Shown in pieces: positions 7,722-15,456 of a stretch of 17,543 nt of DNA. The notes under the pieces are model-generated. The model was not told where the DNA came from. It saw only the letters and a list, made by a program, of their open reading frames with translations, and did no database searches. Positions within the stretch are counted from its first letter, which is position 1. Every line of letters starts with the position of its first letter. Made by a program: the position numbers and the translations under genes. Source of the DNA: an uncultured Verrucomicrobiales bacterium (lineage in GTDB: Bacteria > Verrucomicrobiota > Verrucomicrobiia > Verrucomicrobiales > Akkermansiaceae); NCBI GenBank assembly GCA_937885815.1, contig CALABM010000073.1, positions 1 through 17,543 on the forward strand, given 5' to 3'.

Positions 7722-8790
7722 GTGATTGATGTGGGGTATTCTTTCTCGGAAGAGGGGATATGTCCATGAGCATTTGCCCCACCCTATACAACAGGTGGCC
7801 GATTTCTGCGTGATTCCGCACGCAAGCCAAGTAACCGCAATCCCGGTAATCAGTCGGCTCAGTAAAAAAGAATGATGCCGTTCCGTCGGTATGCAGAACT
7901 TTCTCGAGCGGATAACACTGTGGCGTAGGGAGCGGTGAAAACTCCTTTCCATACACATTTTCTGCACCGACAACAAAGGGCAACCACACTTCCTGATATT
8001 GACTATGGGCACGGTGCCCCAGCACCAGAAGAGTGAGCGAAAGAACGAAAACGACGCCACATACACACCACGGTACCCAAGTGCAATCTGCAGGCGGATT
8101 CAGCCACCCTGCAACCAACACCGAGCCGCTCCAGATTGCCCAGAACAACAACCAACGGCGCAGCCCCGGGTCATCCTTTTCCCCCGGTTGCAGTTGTTCC
8201 CCTGCCCCGTAGAATTTCTCACCATCCGGCAGCAAGTCATGCGGCTGTTCCAGTGGTTCCGGCACAGAAAGCTGCGGCCTATCAGCTCGAGTGGCATGAA
8301 ACAAATCCAAAAAGTGCGTTGCGTCCTCACCTGAAGCAAAGACCATTGCATCCTTCCACATGTACGTATACGGAGTGGTCAAATGAAGCACAACCTTCCC
8401 CTGCACCGACTCGGCCGTAACGGCACCAAGAGGCAAGGACCACAGGCACAGCTCACCACGGTTTCGCTCGGCTCTTATCACGCGATAGTTGGTCAGCACA
8501 TCGCATTGCCACAGGGAATCAGACACCACGCCATAAATGTAGCGTATGGAGCGCCACAACAGCAGTACCACAAGCATGCAAAAGACGTATGGCGCCAACC
8601 CGGGAGCCAGTACCCCTGACACCATCGTGGCAAATGAACAAAACACACAGAAAAAGCAGAACATTCCCCAACACAACGCCCCGAAAAACTGCTTACCGGC
8701 TCGGGCGGAGAATAACTGATTGCTGCTATGCGACCAGAGAATCTGCTCCCCGGGCAACAGCTCTTGCTCAATCCATTTCCTTGCGCTCAT
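7699..8790 (-). CDS. Two-module PH-like (DUF304-like) membrane protein, third gene of the paralogue array
   Basis: 363 residues, same plan as the next gene. Module 1: MSARKWIEQELLPGEQILW, two membrane segments (about 36-80), and CDVLTNYRVIRAERN (96-110). Module 2: LLPDGEKFYGAGE (186-198), two membrane segments (about 211-258), GAENVYGKEF (275-284), and a C-terminal helix GHLLYRVGQMLM (331-342). Its tail HDGKEMD is encoded over the first codons of the downstream gene, a 23-bp overlap. Its own start overlaps the upstream gene by the same 23 bp. The two modules look like an internal duplication, with the second having diverged most in the LTxxR strand. Probably an inner-membrane protein with both soluble modules on one side. 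Function unknown. Confidence 0.83.
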   Translation of the reverse strand: MSARKWIEQELLPGEQILWSHSSNQLFSARAGKQFFGALCWGMFCFFCVFCSFATMVSGVLAPGLAPYVFCMLVVLLLWRSIRYIYGVVSDSLWQCDVLTNYRVIRAERNRGELCLWSLPLGAVTAESVQGKVVLHLTTPYTYMWKDAMVFASGEDATHFLDLFHATRADRPQLSVPEPLEQPHDLLPDGEKFYGAGEQLQPGEKDDPGLRRWLLFWAIWSGSVLVAGWLNPPADCTWVPWCVCGVVFVLSLTLLVLGHRAHSQYQEVWLPFVVGAENVYGKEFSPLPTPQCYPLEKVLHTDGTASFFFTEPTDYRDCGYLACVRNHAEIGHLLYRVGQMLMDISPLPRKNTPHQSHDGKEMD

Positions 8791-9316
8791 AAGCCGGGGT
8801 TTTCATCAATTCATACACTTTCTCCCACTCACCTGCCGGTAAATGCAGAAAGCCGATGGGATATGACTTTGAATTGTAACTGAAATAGGGGCTGAGCCCC
8901 AGCTCCAAACTCACCGTACCATTCTTGTGGCGGGTAATGTTCCGGAGCATGTCGGCGCTGCGGGGGAACAGGTAGCCCCTGTTCCGGCGCATGACAATGG
9001 CACGACGGTCAGTCAGCACATACAGTTTGCGCTGCTGGATATGGCGCCCCAGCCAAGGAGATGCCACTGCAATGCCCAGACACACTACCGCCACAACGCC
9101 GAAAACACAGGCCGCCCGGAATTGCCCGATATCGTACATACCGTAGGCAAACCACCCGAAGAACAGCACCAAAAACACCGTCACCAGAGCCAAGCTCCGG
9201 CTCACGAAGGAGAACAGATAGGGCTGCGGACGCCCGAGCCACACCACCTGCTCCCCCTCCAGCAATGTTTGCTGAAGCGCCTCACGCTCACGGAATGGCA
9301 GTCCATCAAGGGTCAT
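8768..9316 (-). CDS. Single-module PH-like (DUF304-like) membrane protein, second gene of the paralogue array
   Basis: 182 residues. The order is LLEGEQVVWLGRPQP (18-32), two membrane segments (about 39-60 and 67-87), YVLTDRRAIVMRRN (99-112), a beta-rich stretch with NGTVSLELG, then GFLHLPAGEWEKVYELM (155-171). This is the standard pattern of bacterial PH/DUF304 proteins (GE..W.G.P, two helices, YxLTxxRxI, GFxxIPD-like helix). The C-terminus ERKEMD is written over the first codons of the next gene. The start ATG lies 1 bp after the upstream stop (TGA-C-ATG), so initiation probably depends on translation of the upstream gene. Function unknown. Confidence 0.84.
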   Translation of the reverse strand: MTLDGLPFREREALQQTLLEGEQVVWLGRPQPYLFSFVSRSLALVTVFLVLFFGWFAYGMYDIGQFRAACVFGVVAVVCLGIAVASPWLGRHIQQRKLYVLTDRRAIVMRRNRGYLFPRSADMLRNITRHKNGTVSLELGLSPYFSYNSKSYPIGFLHLPAGEWEKVYELMKTPAYERKEMD

Positions 9317-9317
9317 G

Positions 9318-9863
9318 TCAATTTCGGGAAGGAGGTGCTATCGACATCAACAACTGCTCCACACGGCGGAGCTCCGGCAGGTTGAAAAAGCCCATGGGCA
9401 CCGTTGTGTCCTCAGAGCTCTTCTTGGGCTCATAGCCGAAAATGAGGTCGCCACTGCCATTACTCCGCAGCACGCGCTCCTTTACCAGCCCGGGGCTGAG
9501 AGGCCAGTCAATCACCTGCCAGCCGCTTTTTTTGCTCAATCCGGACGGGCGCAACACAATGGCGCGCTTTTCGGTAATGAGATAGATGGTACGCCCCATG
9601 CGTCGGCGGGTCAGAAAAACCATTCCCACGGCCATCCCGGTCAACAAAAGAATAATGAAGGCATAGGGGTTAATCGGCCCGATTAACACAGACACCAAAA
9701 CAAAGAAAAACAAGCCTAAACAGACGAAAAAGATGTAAGGGGAGGACAGCTGATTGACCAGCGTAGGAACAGGCTGAGCAGCCCACACAGGTTCCTCGCC
9801 GGGCTGCATGGCACGCAGCACTTGCTCATACAGTTTATCGGGCAATGAGGACAGGGATATCAT
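9318..9863 (-). CDS. Single-module PH-like (DUF304-like) membrane protein, first gene of the paralogue array
   Basis: 181 residues with the start at 9863; the earlier ATG at 9902 lies inside the glyQS terminator stem, and 181 aa fits the 182-aa neighbour. Residues below are counted from this start. MQPGEEPVWAAQPVP (19-33) precedes two membrane segments (about 42-62 and 67-84). YLITEKRAIVLRPSG (94-108) follows, then a GSGDLIFGYEP strand pair and the helix GFFNLPELRRVEQLL (158-172). These are the bacterial PH/DUF304 hallmarks. No Shine-Dalgarno and no clear promoter are visible between the glyQS terminator and the ATG. The array is therefore driven by readthrough or by a promoter inside the glyQS end. 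Function unknown. Confidence 0.8.
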   Translation of the reverse strand: MISLSSLPDKLYEQVLRAMQPGEEPVWAAQPVPTLVNQLSSPYIFFVCLGLFFFVLVSVLIGPINPYAFIILLLTGMAVGMVFLTRRRMGRTIYLITEKRAIVLRPSGLSKKSGWQVIDWPLSPGLVKERVLRSNGSGDLIFGYEPKKSSEDTTVPMGFFNLPELRRVEQLLMSIAPPSRN

Positions 9864-9875
9864 AGAGTTTATGGT

Positions 9876-9910
9876 AAAAAAGCCCGCAGGCGCACAGAGC
9901 ACCTGCGGGC
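9876..9910 (-). terminator. Intrinsic terminator of glyQS
   Basis: On the minus strand GCCCGCAGG (9902-9910) pairs with CCTGCGGGC (9882-9890) and is followed by six T (9876-9881). It lies 13 bp after the glyQS stop and only 12 bp before the ATG of the first array gene. Confidence 0.9.
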
Positions 9911-9923
9911 TGTAAAGGGTTTA

Positions 9924-11507
9924 TCAGTGAATCTTCTTCAGCAGCCAGGGCAGCAGGTCCTTAATGGCCACACGCTCCTGCTCCATGGAGTCACGGTGAC
10001 GGATGGTCACGGTGTCCTTCAGAGCGGGATCGCCCTCCTCGCCCAGGGTCTCGAAGTCAACCGTGATGCAGAAGGGAGTACCCACTTCGTCCTGACGGCG
10101 ATAGCGACGACCGACGGCGCCGGTCTCGTCGTAGAAGACGTTCATGAAGGGACGCAGCTCAGCCTCGATTTCGCGGGCGATGCGCACCTGCTCGGCGTTC
10201 TTCTTCAGCAACGGGAAGATAGCGGCCTTGATGGGAGCCATGCGGGGATGGAAGCGCATGACGGTGCGGATATCGCTCTTGCCGTCCTTGCCCAGCTCCT
10301 CCTCGTCAAAGGCCTCGCAGATAACGGCCAGCACGGAGCGGTCGCAACCGGCAGAGGGCTCCACCACGTGGGGGATGAACTTCTCGCGGGTCACCTCGTC
10401 GAAGTACTCCATCGGCTTGCCGGAGCCCTCCTGATGGCGGCCCAAGTCATAATCCGTACGGTAGGCGATGCCCATGAGCTCCTGAATACCGAAGGGGAAC
10501 TCGTACTCGAGGTCATACGTCTTCTTGGAGTAGAAGGCGCGCTCGTCCTCCGGCACATCAAGAATGTGAATCTTATCACGGGAGATACCGATGTTCTCGT
10601 AGAACTGCAGGCTCTTCTCCAGCCACTCATCCGTCAGGCGGAAACCATCCTCAGCGCGGCAGAAGTATTCCACCTCCATCTGCTCGAACTCACGGGAGCG
10701 GAAAGTGAAGTTACGGGGGTTAATCTCATTGCGGAAGGACTTACCAATCTGCGCGATACCGAAGGGCACCTTGGTGCGGGAGGAATCAAGAATATTCTTG
10801 TACTGGCAGAAGATGCTCTGAGCCGTCTCCGGGCGCAGCCAGCCGGTGCTGGAGGGGTCATTCTCATCAGAGGTAGCGCCGATGGTGGTCTTGAACATTA
10901 GGTTGAAGGAGCGAGCCTCAGTCACGAGAGAACCATTGGCGGGGTTGTAGCGCACGCTGTCGGTCACAGTCTCGGTGCTCTCCTCAAGCAGCTCAAGCTC
11001 TGCTACAGGGATGTTCTTACCGGAAATCTGGCTGTAGTACTGAGCAGCACTGCGGCGGGCGTTCTTCACCTCCTTCTCGCTGCCCTCAGCAGTCAGCATG
11101 GAGAACTCCTTCTTGGAGCTCCAAGAGCCATCCTTAGTGGTAGCACCCTTCCACCAGAGAGCCACACCGCTCTGAGCGGGAATCTGGTCAGCGCGAAGAC
11201 GCTCCTTGCTCAGCAAGCAGTCACACAGCGGGTCGGAGAAACCACCCACGTGGCCGGAAGCCACCAGCACGGAGTTGTGCGTGAGGATGGAACCATCCAT
11301 ACCCAGAATGTCGGGGCGCTCCTGCACGTGAACACGCCACCAGTAATCCTTCAAGTTGCGCTTGAGCTCCACGCCCAGGGGACCGTAGTCCCAGCAACCG
11401 TTAAGGCCGCCATAAATCTCAGCTGCCTGGAAGATAAAGCCCTTGCGCTTGCAAAGACTGACGATTTTTTCCATTCGAACGGGGTCTGTATAGGTACGGT
11501 CTGCCAT
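9924..11507 (-). CDS. glyQS: Glycine--tRNA ligase, dimeric (alpha2) type
   Basis: 527 residues from the ATG at 11507 (MADRTYTDPV). The frame extends further upstream, but that part overlaps the promoter. It charges tRNA-Gly with glycine and ATP in the cytosol. Class II landmarks are NGCWDYGPLGVELKRNL (36-52), RPETAQSIF (225-233), motif 2 FGIAQIGKSFRNEINPRNFTFRSREFEQ (249-276), ELMGIAYRTDYDL (343-355), motif 3 SAGCDRSVLAVI (385-396), and an anticodon-binding domain from about 420 (RMAPIKAAIFPL). It is longer than the roughly 460-residue enzymes of many bacteria, because of an insertion near 109-195. Only C95xC97 of the usual cysteine cluster remains near DPLCDC. It has its own promoter and terminator. 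Confidence 0.97.
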   Translation of the reverse strand: MADRTYTDPVRMEKIVSLCKRKGFIFQAAEIYGGLNGCWDYGPLGVELKRNLKDYWWRVHVQERPDILGMDGSILTHNSVLVASGHVGGFSDPLCDCLLSKERLRADQIPAQSGVALWWKGATTKDGSWSSKKEFSMLTAEGSEKEVKNARRSAAQYYSQISGKNIPVAELELLEESTETVTDSVRYNPANGSLVTEARSFNLMFKTTIGATSDENDPSSTGWLRPETAQSIFCQYKNILDSSRTKVPFGIAQIGKSFRNEINPRNFTFRSREFEQMEVEYFCRAEDGFRLTDEWLEKSLQFYENIGISRDKIHILDVPEDERAFYSKKTYDLEYEFPFGIQELMGIAYRTDYDLGRHQEGSGKPMEYFDEVTREKFIPHVVEPSAGCDRSVLAVICEAFDEEELGKDGKSDIRTVMRFHPRMAPIKAAIFPLLKKNAEQVRIAREIEAELRPFMNVFYDETGAVGRRYRRQDEVGTPFCITVDFETLGEEGDPALKDTVTIRHRDSMEQERVAIKDLLPWLLKKIH

Positions 11508-11517
11508 AACGCGTGTA

Positions 11518-11545
11518 ATTGTACAGTATTTTACACACAATGCAA
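11518..11545 (-). promoter_or_regulatory. sigma70-type promoter of glyQS
   Basis: On the minus strand TTGCAT (11540-11545) and TACAAT (11518-11523) are separated by 16 bp. The predicted start falls only about 3-5 nt before the ATG at 11507, so the message would be leaderless or nearly so. Confidence 0.6.
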
Positions 11546-11640
11546 GACAAAACAAAAAGCGCACACACGATTTTCACTTGCCAAACAAGGCGTTTACAGG
11601 TATGCTTGTAGCCGTAAAACATATAACCTTTTATACTATC

Positions 11641-12291
11641 ATGTTGATTGCGCCTTCCATGCTTGCCTGTGATTTCCGCCGTATTGGTGATGAAGCAGCC
11701 CGTGCCCTCAGTGCCGGAGCCGATTGGCTGCATTTGGATGTGATGGATGGCTCCTTCGTGGATAACATCTCCTTTGGCCCGGATATCTGTGCGGCCATCC
11801 GCAACAGCGTGCCCGCAGATGCCTATCTGGACGCTCACCTCATGATTGACGCGCCGGACCACTACCTGCCCCGCTTCCTGAAAGCCGGCATGAACATGAT
11901 TACCATCCATGTGGAGCGGGAGGGGCATGTGGACCTGCACGCCACTCTGGCAGCCATTCGCGAAGGCGGTGCCCATGCCGGCCTGGCAGTGAACCCGGCC
12001 ACCCCTGTGGAGAAAGTGCTGCCCTACCTCGCCGAGCTGGACATGGTACTGGTGATGAGCGTAGTCCCGGGCTTCGGCGGACAAAGCTTCATGGGTGAAG
12101 TGCTGGAAAAAGTACGTGTACTGGACGCCGCACGTAAGGAACAAGGGCTGAAGTTCATTATCCAGATGGATGGCGGCATCGGCACCGCACAGGCCCCCCT
12201 CTGCGCAGAAGCCGGCGCGGACTGCCTCGTGGCTGGCAGCAGCACATTCCGCGCAGCTGATATGGCAGCTGCCATCGCAAGCATGAAATAA
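11641..12291 (+). CDS. rpe: Ribulose-phosphate 3-epimerase
   Basis: 216 residues from the ATG at 11641 (MLIAPSMLACDF), the standard start and length for Rpe. An upstream in-frame ATG at 11578 would add unrelated residues. It converts ribulose 5-phosphate to xylulose 5-phosphate in the pentose phosphate pathway. The metal and catalytic residues are present: H31 and D33 in LHLDVMDG, H66 in DAHLMI, and D177 in QMDGGIG. The phosphate loop (VAGSSTF, 197-203) and VPGFGGQSF (142-150) are also there. It is followed 9 bp later by the VC0807-like gene, so they form an operon. The leader is AT-rich, but I could not fit a convincing -35/-10 pair. No Shine-Dalgarno is seen. Confidence 0.96.
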   Translation: MLIAPSMLACDFRRIGDEAARALSAGADWLHLDVMDGSFVDNISFGPDICAAIRNSVPADAYLDAHLMIDAPDHYLPRFLKAGMNMITIHVEREGHVDLHATLAAIREGGAHAGLAVNPATPVEKVLPYLAELDMVLVMSVVPGFGGQSFMGEVLEKVRVLDAARKEQGLKFIIQMDGGIGTAQAPLCAEAGADCLVAGSSTFRAADMAAAIASMK

Positions 12292-12300
12292 GAACTCACC

Positions 12301-13041
12301 ATGGACAAAGCAACCAAAAGCCTTCTGAACGTCCTGCTGAGCGTTCTCGCCCCTGTTCTCATTCTGGATAACTGCTCCGCTACCGGTGATAAGTTCTGGC
12401 ATCTGGGAACCACATGGGCCATGGTGGTGGCACTTGCCCTGCCCATCGGCTGCGGCATCTACAGCCTCATCACGGAGCGAAAAATCGAAGCCATGACGGC
12501 ATTCGGCCTGCTGGGTACAATCCTGACCGGTGTAGTCACCATCTACGCCAATACAGGTGAAGCACTCGCCATCCGCCCTGACACCCCTTGGTGGTACGCT
12601 GCAAAGGAAGCCATCATCGCCCTGCTGCTGGCCGGTGCCATGCTGGTAAGTGGCGGCAAGGAGGGCTCCCTGCTGCGCGCCTGCGTGTACTCTGATGCCA
12701 TTTTTGACATCCGCAGCATCGAGAGCACCGTAGTAGAGAAAAACCTGCAGAGTGGCTATGAAGGTGTACTGAAACGCGCTGCCCTCATGACAGCCGGCTC
12801 CCTCTTTCTCTCAGCCTTACTGAACTTCGCCCTCGCCCTTTACTTCCTGCTGCCCGTACCGGATATGCCCGCAGCTGAGCAAGCAGAGCAGTATAACTAC
12901 GCCGTCAGCAAAATGACGTGGATGGGGTACCTCATCATCGGCGTGCCTCTCATTGCCACGCTCTTCCTCGTTATGCGCTACCTCGGCAAAGCACTCATGA
13001 AGCTCACCGGGCTGCCGGATGAAAAACTTTACATGAAGTAA
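12301..13041 (+). CDS. VC0807-like six-helix integral membrane protein
   Basis: 246 residues with about six hydrophobic segments (near 8-22, 38-54, 66-83, 102-118, 161-187 and 211-227) and no signal peptide. The N-terminal half (LLNVLLSVLAPVLIL, WAMVVALALPIGCGIY, then an ERKIEAMTAFGLLGTILTG-type segment) resembles VC0807-family proteins. That family is related to intracellular septation or MFS-like small permeases and has no established function. A WWYAAKEAIIALLLAG block and a conserved-looking polar stretch SDAIFDIRSIE (131-141) follow. It starts 10 bp after the rpe stop and ends at the bidirectional terminator, so it is probably expressed with rpe. Family call moderate; substrate unknown. 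Confidence 0.75.
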   Translation: MDKATKSLLNVLLSVLAPVLILDNCSATGDKFWHLGTTWAMVVALALPIGCGIYSLITERKIEAMTAFGLLGTILTGVVTIYANTGEALAIRPDTPWWYAAKEAIIALLLAGAMLVSGGKEGSLLRACVYSDAIFDIRSIESTVVEKNLQSGYEGVLKRAALMTAGSLFLSALLNFALALYFLLPVPDMPAAEQAEQYNYAVSKMTWMGYLIIGVPLIATLFLVMRYLGKALMKLTGLPDEKLYMK

Positions 13042-13068
13042 ACGCCCCCTTTCCAATCCTAAAAAGCA

Positions 13069-13104
13069 AGAAGGCCTGCCGTACGAAAATACGGCAGGCC
13101 TTCT
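13069..13104. terminator. Long hairpin terminator between convergent genes
   Basis: A 15-bp perfect stem (13069-13083 with 13090-13104, AGAAGGCCTGCCGTA and its complement) has a six-base CGAAAA loop. On the minus strand it is followed by CTTGCTTTTTAGG. On the plus strand GATATTTTA follows. It probably serves both the VC0807-like gene and the fusion gene ending at 13125. Confidence 0.82.
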
Positions 13105-13124
13105 GATATTTTATGATATACTCA

Positions 13125-14945
13125 TCAGGATATCTGAGAAATAGCTGCTATCAATGCATTATTGTCCTTTGTACCGCGCACAGCAATGCGGATAAACTCA
13201 CGTCCCGCAAATGCCTCGCCTACGCTAAGCTCCTTAACAAGCATATTAAAGCGCGTTAACAACATCTTGGTCAGACCGGACGCTGTATAAGGAGGCAGCA
13301 CCTCACAGGCAAAGTAATTAGCCTGACTGGGCAGCACACGAAGGAATGGCACCTTGGACAGCTCAGCCATAAAACGATCACGTTCCTGCTTCAACTCTAC
13401 GCATGCACGGTGATAGTGCTTTTCATACTTACCGAAAATCTGCATGTAAAATTCCCCAAGAGAGTTTATATTCCAAAGCGGAATATACTTCTTAAGCGCT
13501 GTAACAAACACGCTATCCGCCGAGGCAAGCACACCTAATCTCAGCCCAGGAACGCCATAAGACTCAGATATGGATTTGACGACAGTGAGATATGGATTTT
13601 GCTCCAATAGTGAATTTGTCAACAAGGTATTATACGGAGTGCCTTCTGCAAAATCCACAAATGACTCGTCTACTATTAAGCGGCACCCCTTCTCTGCAGC
13701 CCATGAACTCAGACGAAGCAAATCCTCGACAGGAATATAATTCCCGCCCGGATTAGCCGGATTCACCAGAAGAAGAGCGCTGATATCCCGACCTGAATAA
13801 TAGCTCATGATATCATCCGCCGTGTATGCAAAGTCCTTCTGAGCTGTCGGCATGCCCACCACTCTCTCCGCATCCAGACATTCGAAATACATTCCGGACA
13901 TGGGCAACATAACGCCTATTTTACCGCTCAGGCATATCATCAGAGCATTAACGAGCTCGGCTGTACCATTTCCCATGCATACATATTCCGAACGAATCCC
14001 AAAATACTTACCAGCAAGCAAGTTATTAACTCGCATACCGGAGGGGTAATTGCAAACCAAATTCTCGAAATTCGCCTTCAGCTCAGACATCATGCGCTCA
14101 TTCGGGAAATAGGGATTTGACAGGTGACAGAAATCCAGAAGCTCGGGGTAGCGCCAGTAACCACCAAGGCGAGATTCCACGCGTTCCAACTTTTCATCAG
14201 CAGGACAGAAAATGGACTCTGCTATATCCAAGTCCTGAACATCGTCAATCTCGTACCAAGATTCACCATTCAACGGCAAAGCCTTAATTTCAGGCTTATC
14301 CAATAGCGTAATCACACGCAACACCTGTTCATAGTACTCGTTATTCCCCAAAGCTTTGCTGTAAGCCTCCAAAAACGGCACATAGTGAGTGGTGGAAAAT
14401 AACTTACTGAACTTATAGATATTGACCGTCTTATAGTACGATGCACACTCCTCATAACGGAACTCTGTTCCGGGAATGAACTTGTCAATTTCAAAGTTCT
14501 CGCCTAATTTCACCACTGTACCATCCATCCAACTCTCGTACTTTGACACCAAGGCCAAACTCGGATACGGATTCGTGAGAAGTTTTTCCACCACTTCATC
14601 CTCAAAGATAAGATCAGACTCGAACAGCAATGTATCATCTTCCAGCAAGTAATCTTTTGCCAGCCACAGAGAATAGATGTTATTTGTAGACGCGTAAATG
14701 GGATTATCCACATACTCTATCGGAGTTTTTACCCCTCGAGTAGCCACATAATCTCGCAACTTCTGCCCCTCATAGCCCGTAACGATAACTATACGATTCA
14801 ACTTACAGGCCTTCACATTATCCAACTGACGAAGTAAGCGTTCTATCAGAGTCACCCCATTCACCTTCACCATACACTTGGTGTTATTTTGAGTGAGTTC
14901 GCCAAGGCGCTTCCCCATACCCGCTGCCAAAATAATTGCTTGCAT
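13125..14945 (-). CDS. Fusion of LicC-like nucleotidyltransferase and CobD/HisC-type PLP-fold domain with the Schiff-base lysine replaced
   Basis: 606 residues. Residues 1 to about 245 are a nucleotidyltransferase with LAAGMGKRLG (7-15), K27, the LicC-like block DNPIYASTNNIYSLW (80-94), the metal site FESDLIFE (D111) and a closing YEIDDVQDLDIAE (231-243). It should activate a small phosphorylated alcohol or phosphonate with CTP. Residues about 260-606 are a fold-type I PLP domain: MGNGTAELVNAL (324-335), VNPANPGGNY, DESFVDF (D426), and PGLRLG (466-471). IRIAVRG holds the carboxylate arginine R590. Where relatives have S-x-S/T-K-x-Y it reads SISESYG, giving E461 (codon GAG). Comparable fusions (PntC type) are known in phosphonate and phospho-amine pathways. 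No PEP mutase gene is in the window. Lower G+C than the left side suggests transfer. The licD genes lie divergently upstream. Confidence 0.88.
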   Translation of the reverse strand: MQAIILAAGMGKRLGELTQNNTKCMVKVNGVTLIERLLRQLDNVKACKLNRIVIVTGYEGQKLRDYVATRGVKTPIEYVDNPIYASTNNIYSLWLAKDYLLEDDTLLFESDLIFEDEVVEKLLTNPYPSLALVSKYESWMDGTVVKLGENFEIDKFIPGTEFRYEECASYYKTVNIYKFSKLFSTTHYVPFLEAYSKALGNNEYYEQVLRVITLLDKPEIKALPLNGESWYEIDDVQDLDIAESIFCPADEKLERVESRLGGYWRYPELLDFCHLSNPYFPNERMMSELKANFENLVCNYPSGMRVNNLLAGKYFGIRSEYVCMGNGTAELVNALMICLSGKIGVMLPMSGMYFECLDAERVVGMPTAQKDFAYTADDIMSYYSGRDISALLLVNPANPGGNYIPVEDLLRLSSWAAEKGCRLIVDESFVDFAEGTPYNTLLTNSLLEQNPYLTVVKSISESYGVPGLRLGVLASADSVFVTALKKYIPLWNINSLGEFYMQIFGKYEKHYHRACVELKQERDRFMAELSKVPFLRVLPSQANYFACEVLPPYTASGLTKMLLTRFNMLVKELSVGEAFAGREFIRIAVRGTKDNNALIAAISQIS

Positions 14946-14982
14946 ATTACCGATATTCTATATTCTAAACTTTAAACTATTA

Positions 14983-15252
14983 TTACAACCCTACTGCTTT
15001 CTGCGCTGCCTTCTTTTTTTTCCATTCATCTACACTATCGCAGCGCCTCGTCTTTCTCTCCAGCAACAACCCCGTTGCCATAGTAACCAGCAAAAAAGAA
15101 CGCTGGGGGCTTTCTGCCGCTGATAACTGCCTCATAGTGCTCAGAGAATATCCTATTTCCTGACCGTTGTCCAGTATAATTTCTGCCAGAGTCAGAGTCT
15201 GTTTCAGATTTGCTGATGCGCAAAAAGGAAAATCAAACGCCGTAAAATCTAC
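14983..15252 (-). pseudogene. Start-less coding remnant, 89 open codons
   Basis: A minus-strand frame runs from an in-frame TAG (15253-15255) for 89 codons to TAA at 14983. It has no ATG, GTG or TTG before codon 40. The conceptual peptide looks coding-like: ANLKQTLTLAEIILDNGQEI, then YSLSTMRQLSAAESPQRSFL, then TGLLLERKTRRCDSVDEWKKK, ending KAAQKAVGL. It has an ordered mix of helix-forming residues and a basic tail. I do not recognise the family. It may be the 3' end of a gene that once stood upstream of the fusion gene in the same direction. Initiation at the internal ATG would leave only about 50 residues. Confidence 0.35.
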
Positions 15253-15456
15253 CTACCCAACACATATCACTTAGTAAGCAACTTAAATCAAGGGCTTAGC
15301 AAAATCCATTGTTATACGGTAAAGCATCCATCTCTCCCTTTCGAGCAATTCAGACCTGTGACAAGTTTACTTCCTAAGGATCATAAGAAAGCACCAAACG
15401 CCCGTTTAGTCTACTACCAGATTTGCCCCACTGACATTATGAACAAGAAAAAAAGC

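Noticed and set aside
7722..8066. Longer N-terminus for the fourth array gene (start at 8066)
   Set aside because: The extra residues overlap the third array gene for over 300 bp. The paralogue start MxAxKWIEQELLPGE aligns exactly with the ATG at 7721.
9864..9902. Start of the first array gene at 9902
   Set aside because: It lies inside the glyQS terminator stem. The ATG at 9863 gives a length equal to the next paralogue.
9927..10901. A 324-codon plus-strand frame opposite glyQS
   Set aside because: It lies entirely inside the glycyl-tRNA synthetase gene, is low in complexity (Leu/Ala/Gly/Val) and has no motif.
11632..11637. TATACT as the -10 box for rpe
   Set aside because: It ends 3 bp before the ATG at 11641, so transcription would begin inside the gene, and no -35 is at a proper distance.
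11419..12402. A 327-codon minus-strand frame across rpe and the glyQS start
   Set aside because: It covers rpe in antisense and runs into the first glyQS codons. It is His/Gly-rich with no recognisable domain.
15256..15450. Possible insertion-sequence remnant on the minus strand (NGRLVLSYDP-like fragment)
   Set aside because: The resemblance is a few residues only, stops interrupt every frame, and no inverted repeats or target duplication could be found.
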